From Paramacrobiotus metropolitanus (Eukaryota; Tardigrada; Eutardigrada; Parachela; Macrobiotidae): DNA of 64,000 bases. Positions 11,845 through 24,046 of the stretch are shown piece by piece; within the stretch, counting starts at the first letter, position 1; the number at the start of each line of letters is the position of its first letter. A model generated the notes under the pieces. The model saw nothing but the letters and a program-made list of their open reading frames with translations. It was not told the origin of the DNA and ran no database searches. A program made the translations under genes and the position numbers. The stretch lies in contig NW_026570345.1 of the NCBI RefSeq assembly GCF_019649055.1, positions 248,001-312,000 of the forward strand, in the 5' to 3' direction.

Positions 11845-14800
11845 TTCCCGCGCTTTCTCTTCGCTGGGAAAACAATACCCGCAAAAGCCCGTGATTAAAC
11901 CTTACGCAACCTGCCTCCCCGAGGGCGTCTGCCCGTCTTCTCCTAATTAACCTCCAACATTGTGTGTGTATGAGCGCGGAAGGGAACGGACGCGCAGCTA
12001 TACCCGCGCGATTACGCAATCTGACGCGGAAACAATATTAGCCAATCAGCGTTAGTGTTTGTTTGTCGCGCGCTGGCCTGTCAAACAGCCGCGGCGGTCG
12101 CCGTGTGTGTGTATATCAGGGAAGCGGAGTATACGTTCTTAACGGCACGCGTATATTCTCTGTGTTGTCCGTTGAACCCTTTGCGCGCCGTTGGCAGTGG
12201 CACGCAGGAGAGCGCTTTTCAGCAACGCGCGTCCGATCCGCGGCTCATATAATCATATCTTTACCTTGAAATCGTACTGACCTCCTTACATAATGCCGTT
12301 CGTTCTAAATTGGGATGCAGCGCGGTGCGGGGCGGCCGCGCGCAGGGGAGTCGCGGGAGACAGAACGCACAATCATGCCGGATGATCTGTTTGTGCCGGC
12401 GGGGACAATGGGACTCTTTAGTCTTTAGTCAAGAACGGTACAAGAGACACCGGCGATCCCGCCAGTGATTACATCAATGTTAAATAGTGCTGCGCCTTGA
12501 TTAAATGCTACTGTTTATGTGTCGGCGGACGCTATTATGTTTACAGGGATAATAGACTTTCTACGGGTTAAATTCTAATCCTTTATAACTGCGCTAAAGA
12601 ATCCGCTTTAATTTATTATTAATTTCATGATTAAAATTAAACATAATCAAACTTTTAAAACATTTTTATTATTTTTCTTTCTGGTACATTGCACGTAACT
12701 GAGGATTGACCTAGGTCCACTGTTTCAAAACTGTACTCGAACGAAAAAGAAGTAAAAGTTAGAAGGTGAAGTTTATCGAGGGAACCATTTCTGTATACCC
12801 GTATTGGTAAACAAGAAATTTAGCTGAAAATAAATTTTACGTTACACGATCAAGAATTGTTCAGTACGTTATCGGTTATATTAAGAAATATATTATACAC
12901 AAATTAGTTTGCTTTTTAGATAAAAATATGTATGCTTGTCGGTTCCTCTTTAAGTTTTCCGTAATGCCGGCACTTCGTTGTGACAGATAAACGAGATCTA
13001 TATTTGAAGCGATTTTAATTATGTAACAATTTGTTATTGAGCATCTTTGCAAAGTGTATACAGCGAATCCGAACTTTGAGCGGAACAACACTATGCGGAC
13101 ATAGTGCAGCAAGTGTTGCAGCAATTGTTTATGATGCCAGACACATGTTTATCAACAGCGCACCGGCGTTCGTTGCCTCGTCCGTTCGCGACTGCGGCAG
13201 TCACAGAGAGCGGGCTGTACGGTAGCCGGCGTTCCGCGTGCGGTGGTTTACGCGCTATACGCCGGGTGTACACGATCGCGCGATTAGCCGCGCTTGGACG
13301 CACAGCGCGGCGCTGCCGGTAGTGTTCGTGATCATGAACTATTGCGTCCAGCTTATCTAATGGACGATAATCCTCATTTGGCCCGCTGAATAACAGGGTT
13401 GGGCGCGCTTTCTTCAGACCGAAGTCCAGAGAATTAAGTGAGGCATATTAACCGCCAGAACAAGCGGGAAATTGAGCTAATTTTCGTGTGATCATTGGAC
13501 GGAAACGCAGTATTTGGAAAATAACGAATTTGTACACGGAAGTCGGAAACGTAGTTTTAACGGTTAAATATCTACTACGATCGATTACTTACAAAAATCA
13601 AAGTAGCCTACTTATACCATTTTTTTGGAGGTAGAGTTTGGATGTACTAAAAAAACTGTACAGAATAAGCATTTTTATGCTCAACGGTGCTAGTCTGGCA
13701 GACATTCCCAAGGGTGCCACCCCGTTCCATAGTGACCACACTTTACGTCGGCTACCACTGCAGCTTTACTTGTTATTGCACTCTAATTTCAATCGACCAT
13801 GTAAATTTCGGGCTTGACAATAAGATCGCTCTGGAACACACCACATCTTTCTGCTACGTTTTTTTCTCTAAATTGGTTATAAAAAGTACTAAAAGATTTT
13901 CCATACTGTTTTGGTAATGGCCGCCTTATGCAACTTTTGTCCGGTAAAAATATTCGTTGTCAGCTTTTACAGAATAATTGTACACTGTAATAATGGTTTC
14001 ATATACTGTAAAATAATAGTTTTCGTGTTCTTAGTACTCGTCCATTAAACTACTTTTACTTTGCATAATTTCGGAATAAGTAGCGCAGTTTTTCGTATTT
14101 AATATTCTCAGCTTTAAGAAGCATACAATTGTTGAATGCAATATGCAGTTTTTGCGCAAAGCGGAACTTGTACAAGAAGCACCTGGAGCAGCGTATATAA
14201 ACGACGCTTAATCAGCCGTTACCGTGTTCTACCGGCACGCTTACCTATTGATCCCGATCCGTGATGCTCCTTATAACCGACGACACTGCGTTGTATGGCT
14301 GCCATTACCGACATTAATTACGCCTGGCTATCAAAATATCCAGCAACGTCAATTCAACAACAGGCAAATTTCTTTGGCAAATAAAAAAGTCACCCAGACG
14401 TCAAACGTATTCGCATAACACAGCGTAATGGGTCAGTGCTGCTTATATCAAACTGGAGGAAAACCGATCTGGCGCGATTGACTCAGGAAAAAGGACAGAA
14501 AATATTAAGTGAAGAGAAATATGCCGCGTGCGCACCGGCTTATGTGGGCTACCAACGGAAAAAAGCCGGTGACGTCGTCGGAGGCAGGAAGCCGGCGGGG
14601 GCGGAGCTACAAGCCGTTCGTGCGGCCCATCGCGGCGACCAATCAGAGCGCGTGGCGGGTGAACGATCGGCGTGTTGTGGTTCTCTCTCTCTTTCAGTAT
14701 CTCGCTCCTGCATGTGCGTGAGGCATCTTCGGCCGAACGGACAGCCAAACGGAAATGCGCTGGCGTAATCGTGGTGGCTGTTCTAGTACTGGAAAAATTT

Positions 14801-17800
14801 TAAAATGAACGTACGATGGGGCTATTGAGGTGTTTATTATGTCAGGTGTTATGCGGGATTATGTTCTTCAACCTTGAATCTCGCGTTATTTGTGTGTGTG
14901 CGCCAGCATCGGTTGTGTTGCTGTTACTGTGAGATAATGGCGGTTAATTTGGGGTCGCTTTTACCAGCTGGTCGGACGCGGTTGATGCTGCAGGAGAATA
15001 ATTATGAGTGACAGTAATTTAAAAGACGTGTCAATGAAGTTAACACGAGTGAACTTTGGTTTCCGTAACCGGTTATTTAATTCTCGATTTTAATTGTCGG
15101 GTTGTTTTAGTAAAAACTCCGCTATAAACGTTATTATTCGATCCTGATTGGTTAATATGGTTTGTTTTGTTTTAAACGAATCTTTCAAAACAGTTTTCAA
15201 TCAGCAAGTTTGGCCGTATCAATTTTTGGAAAGTAAAACTGTAAAATTAGTTACTTGCATGGATTTTCATTACGCTTGTATGAAAAAGACTTAAACTTTT
15301 ATAGGTAATTAATTATTATACAGTTAACCTAATTAACCTATTGAAAAATAATTTCGATGTTTAATTTGCAGCCAAATTGCCCAGTTGTGATTTACGTTAA
15401 AAAAATGTAGAAGTACCGTAGTGAGTCGAAATTCGATTGCGAAGTGATTTGTGTGAGTAAGAATAAGTGTTCAGCTGCTTGCTGTTATTGCTTCCCAGCA
15501 TTGACGTTCCTGGGAAAAATCTCTCGCATCTTTCGCGAAATCGCGTTCGAGCTGTAAAATGCATATTTCCGCTGGTTATGAAACATGGAAATACGCCTTC
15601 GTTGAACGGACAACGCAGTCCCCGTTCGCATACCGCGATATGCGCATTGTCTACTCTGGGTCTCATTCTCAAGCGCCGTGGTAGAACAACGATGCCCGAC
15701 ACAGTTACGCAGGGGATTATGTGACATTACGTTCTTCAACCTTGAAAGAATAACGAACAAGACCCATTAGGAAAGATTTAGAGCCGCGTTACGACATTCA
15801 CTACAGCCGGCATTTCGCATGGCGGTCTGTAAGGCGACGAACAACATACTCGCGCATCCACGGCGTTGTCTCCGCTTCTGGTAGTGTGCACGAGAACATA
15901 ATGGTCAACCACAAATTAAGTGAATGAGCTGCTTATGTAAAACACACGTCAAAGGATTCTGCGGTAATTATTCGGCCTTGTTGATCGCTTTACGGCGAAC
16001 GTTTTCACATAAGAACAATTTCCGACTAAACTCTTTACTGGAAGATCCTCTTTTTTATGTAAGTCCTCGTAGGTTTTTTTATATCTGGTACTCATTGTTT
16101 TTAATTACAAAACAATATTATGTAATAATAATAATCGTTATACATCAAAAACGTGTGTCGGTTTATGCACGGTAAAACAAGCATAAGGTTTGCATATGGA
16201 TTGCTTTTTTCTGTATTTAAAAAACTTTGAGAGAATATTTATTCTGTGTTTTAAAAGTGTACTTTTCAAATAGCTGCCACACGATACAAAATAAGCAAAA
16301 TTTAAATTATCCACCTTATTCGGTTTTTAATTATTTTCCGCATATTATGCAGTGCATTAATATTGCCAAAATTGTTATTTTACATGCTATGTACATGCTT
16401 TTTGAATGATGTTAGGTTTTGTTTTTTCCAAACGATTTTTCTTTTACCGAATGTTTATTTCAGCCTCAGATTCTGCACACGATATAGATACAATGAATGT
16501 TTAAAACTCTCGTGATTGACCTCCGACCCACGATGACACTGGATCACTCTCCCGTTTCGTAAAACTACCGACATCTCCACTCTGACCCGGCGCATTGTAT
16601 TAATTAGCGCGTGCAGCGGTCAGTGAACGGGTTAGCGCAATGTGTCCACTTTGGTGCCATTGTGGCTAAGCTAATTTACAGGCAGATGCCAACTGGTACA
16701 GTGGTGCTTCGAGCTAATTACTCATTAAAAAGATGCAAGGCTTAATAAGCTGCGTAAAAGGCCGGTCACTGCGTGATCGTGTGTGTGTGTAACGGTGCAC
16801 TACCATCGCGTACATCAGCAGATTCAATACTGCGCCGCTTCCGCGCAATATGAAACCTCCAGACAGATGTTTTACTGATGGTACATCAGGTAGGCAGCGG
16901 TGAATGCAAATCAAGATTTAAGCCGGCGATGTAAAGATGGGTAAATAAATGGTCACGGTAAATTATGTACAGAGCATTTGATTTAAGAAAATGGTTTATT
17001 ATCAGTTTCCAGCCACTGTGGCGGGCGAGTATTCACGATAAATGTTCAGTAAACAAGCTGCATTATCCCAAATAAAGCAACAGTTTAGTAATTTGTATGC
17101 TCAGCACGAAAACCCTGAAGAATCAAATCAAAACAATTTTTACTTTGTGAAGCGTCGCGACCACCGTTTTACGGTAATTATTGGGAAATGATTCCGCGCG
17201 CATGTTTTGTCAATGGACCAAATATATTTAAAATCTTTTAAAACAAAACTACAGTATTTAAAAACAGCCTTACAAAATATTTGGTTCTACTAGTCCAAAA
17301 CGGAATGAGCACTTACATAACTTGCAGTTTGTGTTAATAACCCTGGAAAAATAAAGCTGTTATTATTTGCTATTAGTTAGTAATTAAGTTATAAAAATTT
17401 AGCTTCGTTTCGATTCAAATTAGTTTCTTTATGCGTAGTGTACATTATTCTGTTTTTCTTTTTTCATACCAGGTGATGGTTTCTCTGATTGCCGCTTGCC
17501 GGTATTAATGCACCGCCGAATATTAGGAGTTTCTTTGCGCAGTAATTATTCTCGCCAACTGAATGAACTGCTCATTTCCCGAAAAAGCTGGTATGGGTCC
17601 ACTTAAGGACACCGTGTGTGTGTTTCTTGAGCGCCGGTCCGCAGAGCCATCAGCGAGCAGACCTGACCTAAGAATTAACGGGGCATATCGCTTTTGCACC
17701 TTTTTGTGTCTATACACTACTTGACGGGATACTTAAGCAACACTTGCCCGCTGGCTGTTTTCTCCGCACTAATTATGCTCACCCGAAACGAGCCGGGGCA

Positions 17801-20800
17801 TCAACTATGCAAATGAGTTACCGAAGCTGTTCAGCTCCACTTGCCACTGTCCCGGCAAAAAGAAAAAGCAGCAGCCGGCATTTGAGGTCATGCGGCCTAA
17901 TGGCTGCACGCGGATTAACGCCAATCAAGGCAATTACACTATGTACACGACTGAAGAGAAATCCTTCTAGAATACTTTCTAAATGGAATTTTCAAAACGC
18001 CGCAATGGAAAGTCATACCGATAATAATCGATGGCGGCCAACTTATTAAATTAAATTTCTGTAATTTTACGATTGCAAATATATAATGCATTTTCTGATT
18101 GCAAATATATATTGTATGTGCTTTTAAAGGTCACCTTTTTTCAAAATATAATACGCTGCTTCCATACAAATTCTTTTGTAGGTTTGCAAAAATTTTACGT
18201 AGGCAAATAAACGGATAGAAAATAAATGAAAATTCTGAATTCGTGGTGGTTCTGTCTAGGAACATTTTCCACAATACAGAGTAGTTAATCACGCTAATGC
18301 GTTCAATCTGTGAATACACCAACCAGGCGTTGCGCTGGATGTTGGGTGATTAATTAATTAAACGCTCTCGCGGTATTGTCCGTGGTCAGCGCATAAAGTC
18401 GCTTAATAGCCGTCATAACCATCACACGCCATACCGCACGTGCTGGCCATTCCGCACCGCCAACAAAACACCAAATAAACCCTAACGCCGCTGCGGCTGA
18501 CTGGGCGCAGTCGCCCATTGTCCACTGTCCACCGCTAAAAAGATAAGCAAATTAATTAAGCCCAAGCTACCGTAATGCCTGCATACAGCCAACTGCACGA
18601 ATATTGCACCGCACTTAAGCGATGGACAAACACACATACGGCTCTGCAATATGCGCTTTGTTTCATTTGGGGCTATTGTTTTCCGATGGTCTAACCACCT
18701 GGCTTGGCTGGTTTTTGTCAGGACGCAGGACAGAGGAGTAGACATTTGACCTGCCGTGGCCGATTAACCGAGCCGAGGAGTAATTAAGGCTGGCGGGCAT
18801 AATTGTTATGTGGTCATTATTCAATGCGGATCAGGGTGCGGGGCAAAAAAGCCAAAAGATAATGGGTTGTATTATGGATAAGGTGATGGATCGGCTACCG
18901 CATCACGCCCAGACAAGTGGCAGATACTTACAGGGTAGGTAAGGTGAGGCGTAATCTGCTACCGGTGTGGAATGATGCTGTTTTGCATAATTCGTGTGAA
19001 GTACGGTTAGTGACGCATGGCTTCTCTGGAATGGACGATCTTCAACTAACGTCGTACATTCGTATTCCTCCCCTATTTCTTTTCCAAATTGGTATTTTCG
19101 CAAATATTTTTACGTACAGAAAACACACATATAGAAACAGACATACAGAAAAGACGGAAACATGTACAGAACATACAGAAACATATACATACAGAAAAAA
19201 TGTGTACATATTTATTTATACGTAGAGAAAACATCAGAATATTTATACAAGAAATAACTCTAGAATATTTACATAGTAACAAATAGATAGAAAAATAAAG
19301 AATGTTTATAAAAAGAATTGTGTCGAGTCTAACATTTAAACACAGCACTAAAAATATGGCAATTCTGAAACAGGCAGCAGATTTATTCGGAATTACGATA
19401 AAAACTGGCAAATAATTTCCGAATTATCATCGACTAAACGGTTCTAATAAAGCACCTTATCTCCGATTACAAAATGATCACAAAAGTCACAGATAAATCC
19501 CTGATCGGCTTACTGCAGCGCATTATGACCTTTCGGTCATTGTTATGCCAATTTAAGCCCGCATTATTGTAGCTTACATCCGTGATTACTGTGGAATAAT
19601 TCGTGTCGTTTTAAAAATTACAATATCGTTAATCTGTGGATCGTGTATAACGGTGGATAATGGCTGGCTGTTAACCCGCGATGTGACCAGCACACGCTTC
19701 ATCAGCAGCCCAGCAGGCTGACCACTGTCCGTCCCATTCAAAGCCCAGTTGATAATCCGCCATGTTCGGGGCGATTTAAATGCACGCGGGGATTTATGCG
19801 GCACGTGTCGGTGCCGGATCAGCGCGGCATACGCGTGTGTTGGGGTCAGATGGCCTCTGTCATTTAAAATTGATTTAAATATGCACCCAACACGAACACG
19901 CGAGTAATTAACATGGATGCTAAGTGGCTGCTGTGTGTCTTTAAGATGCTGCCAATGGAAGATTGCCGGGACAGATTAAACAACCATCAAACCGACAGGT
20001 GAAATCAACCACCATCTGCGCTAAAGATGCTTTGTGCCGGTATTTGCCGGTTCAGATTTCGCCCGTGCAATGTGGACTTTAGCAAATCAATGGAAATGTT
20101 AAATAATAAACTACCGCGCAGTGCACGTGTTTCTTCGAGATTCCATAATTATGCTTATACAGTGATATTGTCCAAAACAGCTCACAAGGTTGTGCTTTAA
20201 AATTCTTATTTAACTTTTTTTTACGCAAAATATGCAATATAATTAAACACGATCCATTAAGACTCTTCTTTTGCAATAAAACCTTCTGGATTTGTGAAAC
20301 AAAAACCGCATTATGTAGTTACAAAATAGGTGTTATTTTTATTTTTTTGTTTTTTTATATTGACTTAGAAAATTATAGTGAAGAGCATACAGCTCACTAA
20401 AACTAGGGTATATGAATATCAAATTTTTATGTACAGTCTGTACTGTACATGCAACATATTTAACGATATCAGAATTGCGCCAGCAATACATCAATATTTT
20501 AAAATCACACCAAATTTTTACAGTAAACGCACTGTAGGCATATTAATTGCCGGTAATACCCAACTGATTCATCTTGTTGACCAAGTAATTGTGATACTCG
20601 TACAAATTGTGGCCTGGTTTTTTGCCGGTTATGAATCTTTAGTGACTCCAGGCATTCATCAGACACCTGCATTGTAATTTCGTCAATTCAGCAGAATTGT
20701 CTGTTCAGCACTAGAATTCAGTGGAGGAAGAACTTGTTTCACTGACAATTCGCACAAAACCAAAATGTTGTTTCATGTGCCAGGAGCGCTTTGTTGATAT

Positions 20801-20810
20801 AAACCTGGCA
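11845..20810. other. Nine-kilobase gene-poor region
   Basis: I find no exon with a recognisable domain on either strand. The part nearest the bZIP gene (about 11,850-15,000) is richer in GC and CpG (for example 12,060-12,380, 13,140-13,330 and 14,520-14,770), as expected of upstream promoter and enhancer DNA. The 16.5-20.0 kb part contains many TAATTA/TTAATTAA motifs (for example around 18,340-18,360, 18,550 and 18,780), the core of homeodomain sites. A shared 16-base phrase (GTTCTTCAACCTTGAA) occurs at about 14,863 and 15,731. Long open frames here (14,436-14,768, 17,744-18,049) show no coding character beyond length. Confidence 0.4.
19105..19290. repeat. Degenerate ACATACAGAAA simple repeat
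   Basis: Variants of the phrase ACATACAGAAA (with ATATAGAAACAG, ACAGAAAAGACGG and similar) recur about ten times with irregular spacing. The resulting open frames on both strands (rich in H, T, E, Y, or C, F, L on the other strand) are artefacts of the repeat. Confidence 0.5.
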
Positions 20811-20818
20811 TATAAATA
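20811..20818 (+). promoter_or_regulatory. TATA box of the astacin-like gene
   Basis: TATAAATA lies 54 bases before the ATG at 20872. That is a plausible distance for a core promoter with a short 5'UTR of about 25 bases. Confidence 0.45.
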
Positions 20819-20871
20819 AATGAAATCGACAGGGGAAAATTTTAGTCAACGGCTCGCTTATCTGCTTAACC

Positions 20872-23369
20872 ATGGCTCATTCTGCAGCTTTTGCCCTTTT
20901 ATGTTTGTGCGGATATGCAGGTAAGTTAGTGTACCGTACATAAGTTACAGAGCTCTCCGTGTAGTCACTATAACTGCATTTAAACAAATAAATTTTTATA
21001 TAATTTATGATACCTTTTATAATAATTTAGGAGAAGATTTCGTCAGTACAAATAAGTACAAAATAATGGAAAACAATCAACGATTCGGCATGTAAAAGTT
21101 GTATAATTTTAGCTGCCGCGAGCTCCCGTGACAATTCTTTCTCCGGATTCTCCGGATCCCGAATCCCGAACCCTAGCGTTGACTCGGATAATGATTTTGG
21201 GGATTCCGACGATGATTTTGGCGCACCAAAAATAGTCGCCTGGCCTGATGGAATTGTGCCCTATGTCATTTCCTCCGATATTGCCGGTACATAAAAATAT
21301 ATACATTCTGTATTTGGTTAGAACTGTTGCTAATTTTACATTATTCCGCTACACTGTTGTTGTTGTAAGAATCCATACATACGTACAAACTATTCTCGTT
21401 ATATTTTTGGACTGCTTTAGGGAAATCCGCAAATTATTTCAGTAATTTTTGTGCATAGCAAAAAACAGGACCGGTAAAACGGGGTCTTCCCCGCATTTTG
21501 CAGTAATTTTTGTTGAGTTCGTCAATTAATTGGGGCATTTACTTCTGTTTAGATGCGGATGCCAAAAAGCTGAAGGCGGAACTGGATTTCCTGTCCAAAC
21601 AAACATGCGTTCAATTCGTGCCTCGACGAAATGAAGCCAATTACACACTTTTCCGTAGCGGAGACAAGTACGTACCTGCCACCATAGGAGTATGTACTGT
21701 ACATTGCAATTACTATTTACATTATTTGTTTCCGGAAGCGTTGACAAACTTTAAATGTCATTATAGTCATCAAAGCTGCAATGCAAAGAAACTGGATTAA
21801 ATGTTATACAATTAATGAATCCTTTGTATCCAGTGCCAGTCAAAACTAATAACAATAACCGCCTCTTTGTACATATTGCAAAATGTGTTAGTTTACGTGT
21901 TTCCACCACGTAACAAGTGAAAAGAATAACAGTAATTTATCAAATAATTTGAACTTTTTTTTATACGTCGGATCCACGCGAAATGTTTTTGCTTATATAA
22001 AAGCAAGAAAATTTACATTAAAATTAATGTTTTGGAAAATGGCATCTCACATATTCGTCCTTTGTTTGGCATCCGCCAGTATACAAAGCGAATAGGCCAA
22101 CTACTTGAATTCGCACCTATTTTCTCACCTGTTTAAATTTTTATCAGCTGTATGACCTTTCTGTTGAACCGTCCATCACCTTTTCATAAAACTACGTTTA
22201 TTTTATGCACATTTTTAATAGATGCTCCGCTCCTCTGGGTGTTTCCAACAACCCTTTGGCCGACAGTAGCAGCGGCAGTAATTTCGGCTCCAGCAACGGT
22301 GGCCGTGACTCCTTCGGTGGTTCCTCCGGAGGTCGGGGTAGCTCCTTCGGTCCCTCATCTGGATCGGGCAGCCGCGATTCCGGCTTCGGTACCGCGTCAG
22401 GCAGTGGCAGCCGCTTCAACTCCGGTCGCTTTAAACGTCAGGGCAGTCGTAATGGAGTGCGAGACTCCGGCTCGTTCGGCAACAGCGGTTTCGGTTCCAG
22501 CAGTAACAGCGGACGAGATTCGAATTTCGGTTCATCCAGCAACAGCGGCCGTGACTCATTCGGCTCCAGCAACAACAACCGTGACAACTTCGGATCTTCC
22601 TTTGGCAACAGCGGACGAGGCTCGGATTCGGGATCCCGATTTGGATCCGGTGGTAGCTCCTTCCGGTCGTCCGGACCTACGGGCGCTTCGCAAGTCGTTC
22701 TGGCCAAAAGTATTTACTAAAATATTTTCTTTTGTAGTATTTCTTGCATTAATTTAATTTGCTTTAAATAGGCTGCTTCCAAACCAAACGACTTGCCCGG
22801 AGGCTCATGAATTTATTAGGTAAGTGCACAGTACGAATAAATTATTATTTTATACCTTTTTTTAGTTCTACCCATCGCATGCACGAATCAGTCGTATAAT
22901 TTATACCGTTAGAAAATCGTATTATTGTTTCCCTTCATTAAGATGAATACAGCGCTGCTTGTCTTTTTCGTTGCCTGATAGGTATTCCTCATGAAGCTAG
23001 CCGCCCAGATCGTGATCAATACGTTACCATCAATTTCGACAACATTCGATCAGGTACAATATCCTGGTTTTGTTCCAGACGGTGGGCGAAACCATGTTGT
23101 AACCTTTGAGTTTATTAGGTTACACGGCCAACCTGAAGCAAATCCCAGCGTCCGCATATCTACCGGGAGTCTTGAACGTTCCCTATGATCTGCAGTCTGT
23201 GACACAGTACGCGGACTCCGATTTAGCCAAGAACAAGAATACCTGGGCAATTCGCCCGAAGAATAGTCGCTCCTCTGCCTCCTCCGGCACTTTAGGTGGT
23301 GATGATTTCAGCCGAGCGGACTTTGACAAGATCAACGCGGCATACGGATGCCGAAGAGGCGGCAAATAA
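20872..23369 (+). CDS. Astacin-fold secreted protein lacking the zinc/catalytic motif
   Basis: Seven exons: 20872-20920, 21113-21286, 21553-21667, 22222-22709, 22772-22819, 22982-23053, 23119-23369 (1197 nt, 398 aa). A signal peptide (MAHSAAFALLCLCGYA) is followed by an acidic pro-like stretch, then WPDGIVPYVI (mature astacin start), KQTCVQFVPRRNEANY, SGDKCSAPLG, QVVL, SCFQ, IPHEASRPDRDQYVTINFDNIRSG, PYDLQSVTQY and FDKINAAYGC. These are the astacin landmarks in order. The HExxHxxGxxHE site, however, reads RRLMNLLGIPHE: the first two His ligands and the catalytic Glu are gone, and the third His stays. The Met-turn SxMHY is SVTQY. Exon 4 inserts about 140 Ser/Gly/Asn/Arg-rich residues between the CxxxxG and QxVxL elements. 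Every junction has matching phase and no stop, so this is a maintained non-protease rather than a decayed gene. Confidence 0.85.
22264..22680 (+). repeat. Coding low-complexity repeat (SNSGRDxFGSS units)
   Basis: Within exon 4 of the astacin-like gene the DNA repeats phrases coding SSNSGRDSNFGSS, SSNSGRDSFGSSNN and NNRDNFGSSFGNSG, with flanking SGSGSRDSGFG. The periodic unit is roughly 13 residues. The alternative frames 22152-22757 plus and 22198-22707 minus are long only because this repeat lacks stops in several frames. Confidence 0.75.
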
Positions 23370-24046
23370 TCGTACTGGATTTTTGAGATTTTGGTAATTT
23401 GGTCTCCTGGCAAACCAATGGGATTCGCACTGTATACTGCATGGTGTGAATGGGTAGGCTGACAGTTATTAAGAAGTTGTGGTGTGCCCCCATGCATTTT
23501 GTACATCAATTTGTCAAGAAGATATAAAACGTATGAATATTATAATGTGGTACCGAAAGCTAAGCTCACGTGCCGGTACATAAGCCGAACGCTAAGCTCA
23601 CGTGCCGGTGCCAGATGCAGCACTACAAAATTAATATTAGTTTTAATACATGCAAGTACACGCACGGTATTCCAAGTTTCGCAATAGAATATTGTTATGA
23701 CTAATATAATCTGCGTCTGCACTGTACGTACTGTAAAATCATTCTGTATTTGCCTGCGTTAGAACAATTAATAATTTCATGGGATGCCATTCGTCATAAA
23801 AAATTGTCTCAAAGAAAAAGAGATTTGCCACATCTTGAAGAAAGCTTGTCACAAATCGCACAAGTTTTGCGGCATAAATGTTTGTTGTGTCTCCGGCATC
23901 GCAGTAATATTAAACAAATTGTCACACTCTAAAATGCACCACTAGTGTATGCCGTAAAACACACAGCGGCTTATGGCAAATTTGAGATAAATCATTACAG
24001 GCGATAAAAGTTAAAGCCTCAAAGAGGCGCAGGTGAACTTTCCGGG
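23370..24046. other. Intergenic with a short tandem duplication
   Basis: The spacer between the convergent astacin-like and dehydrogenase genes. The 19-base phrase GCTAAGCTCACGTGCCGGT occurs twice, at 23559-23577 and 23591-23609. It contains CACGTG (an E-box core). Nothing else is recognised. Confidence 0.5.

Noticed and set aside
14436-14768. Overlapping open frames on both strands in GC-rich DNA upstream of the bZIP gene
   Set aside because: GC-rich sequence with few stops in several frames at once. No domain; more likely regulatory DNA.
19073-19411. 112-aa Cys/Ile/Phe-rich minus-strand frame resembling a membrane protein
   Set aside because: Produced by the ACATACAGAAA simple repeat; no start context, splice sites or homology-like pattern.
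22152-22757. 201-aa Ala/Val/Pro-rich frame and the antisense Pro/Leu-rich frames over the same DNA
   Set aside because: Shadows of the low-complexity Ser/Gly repeat in exon 4 of the astacin-like gene; they have no landmarks and no splice support.
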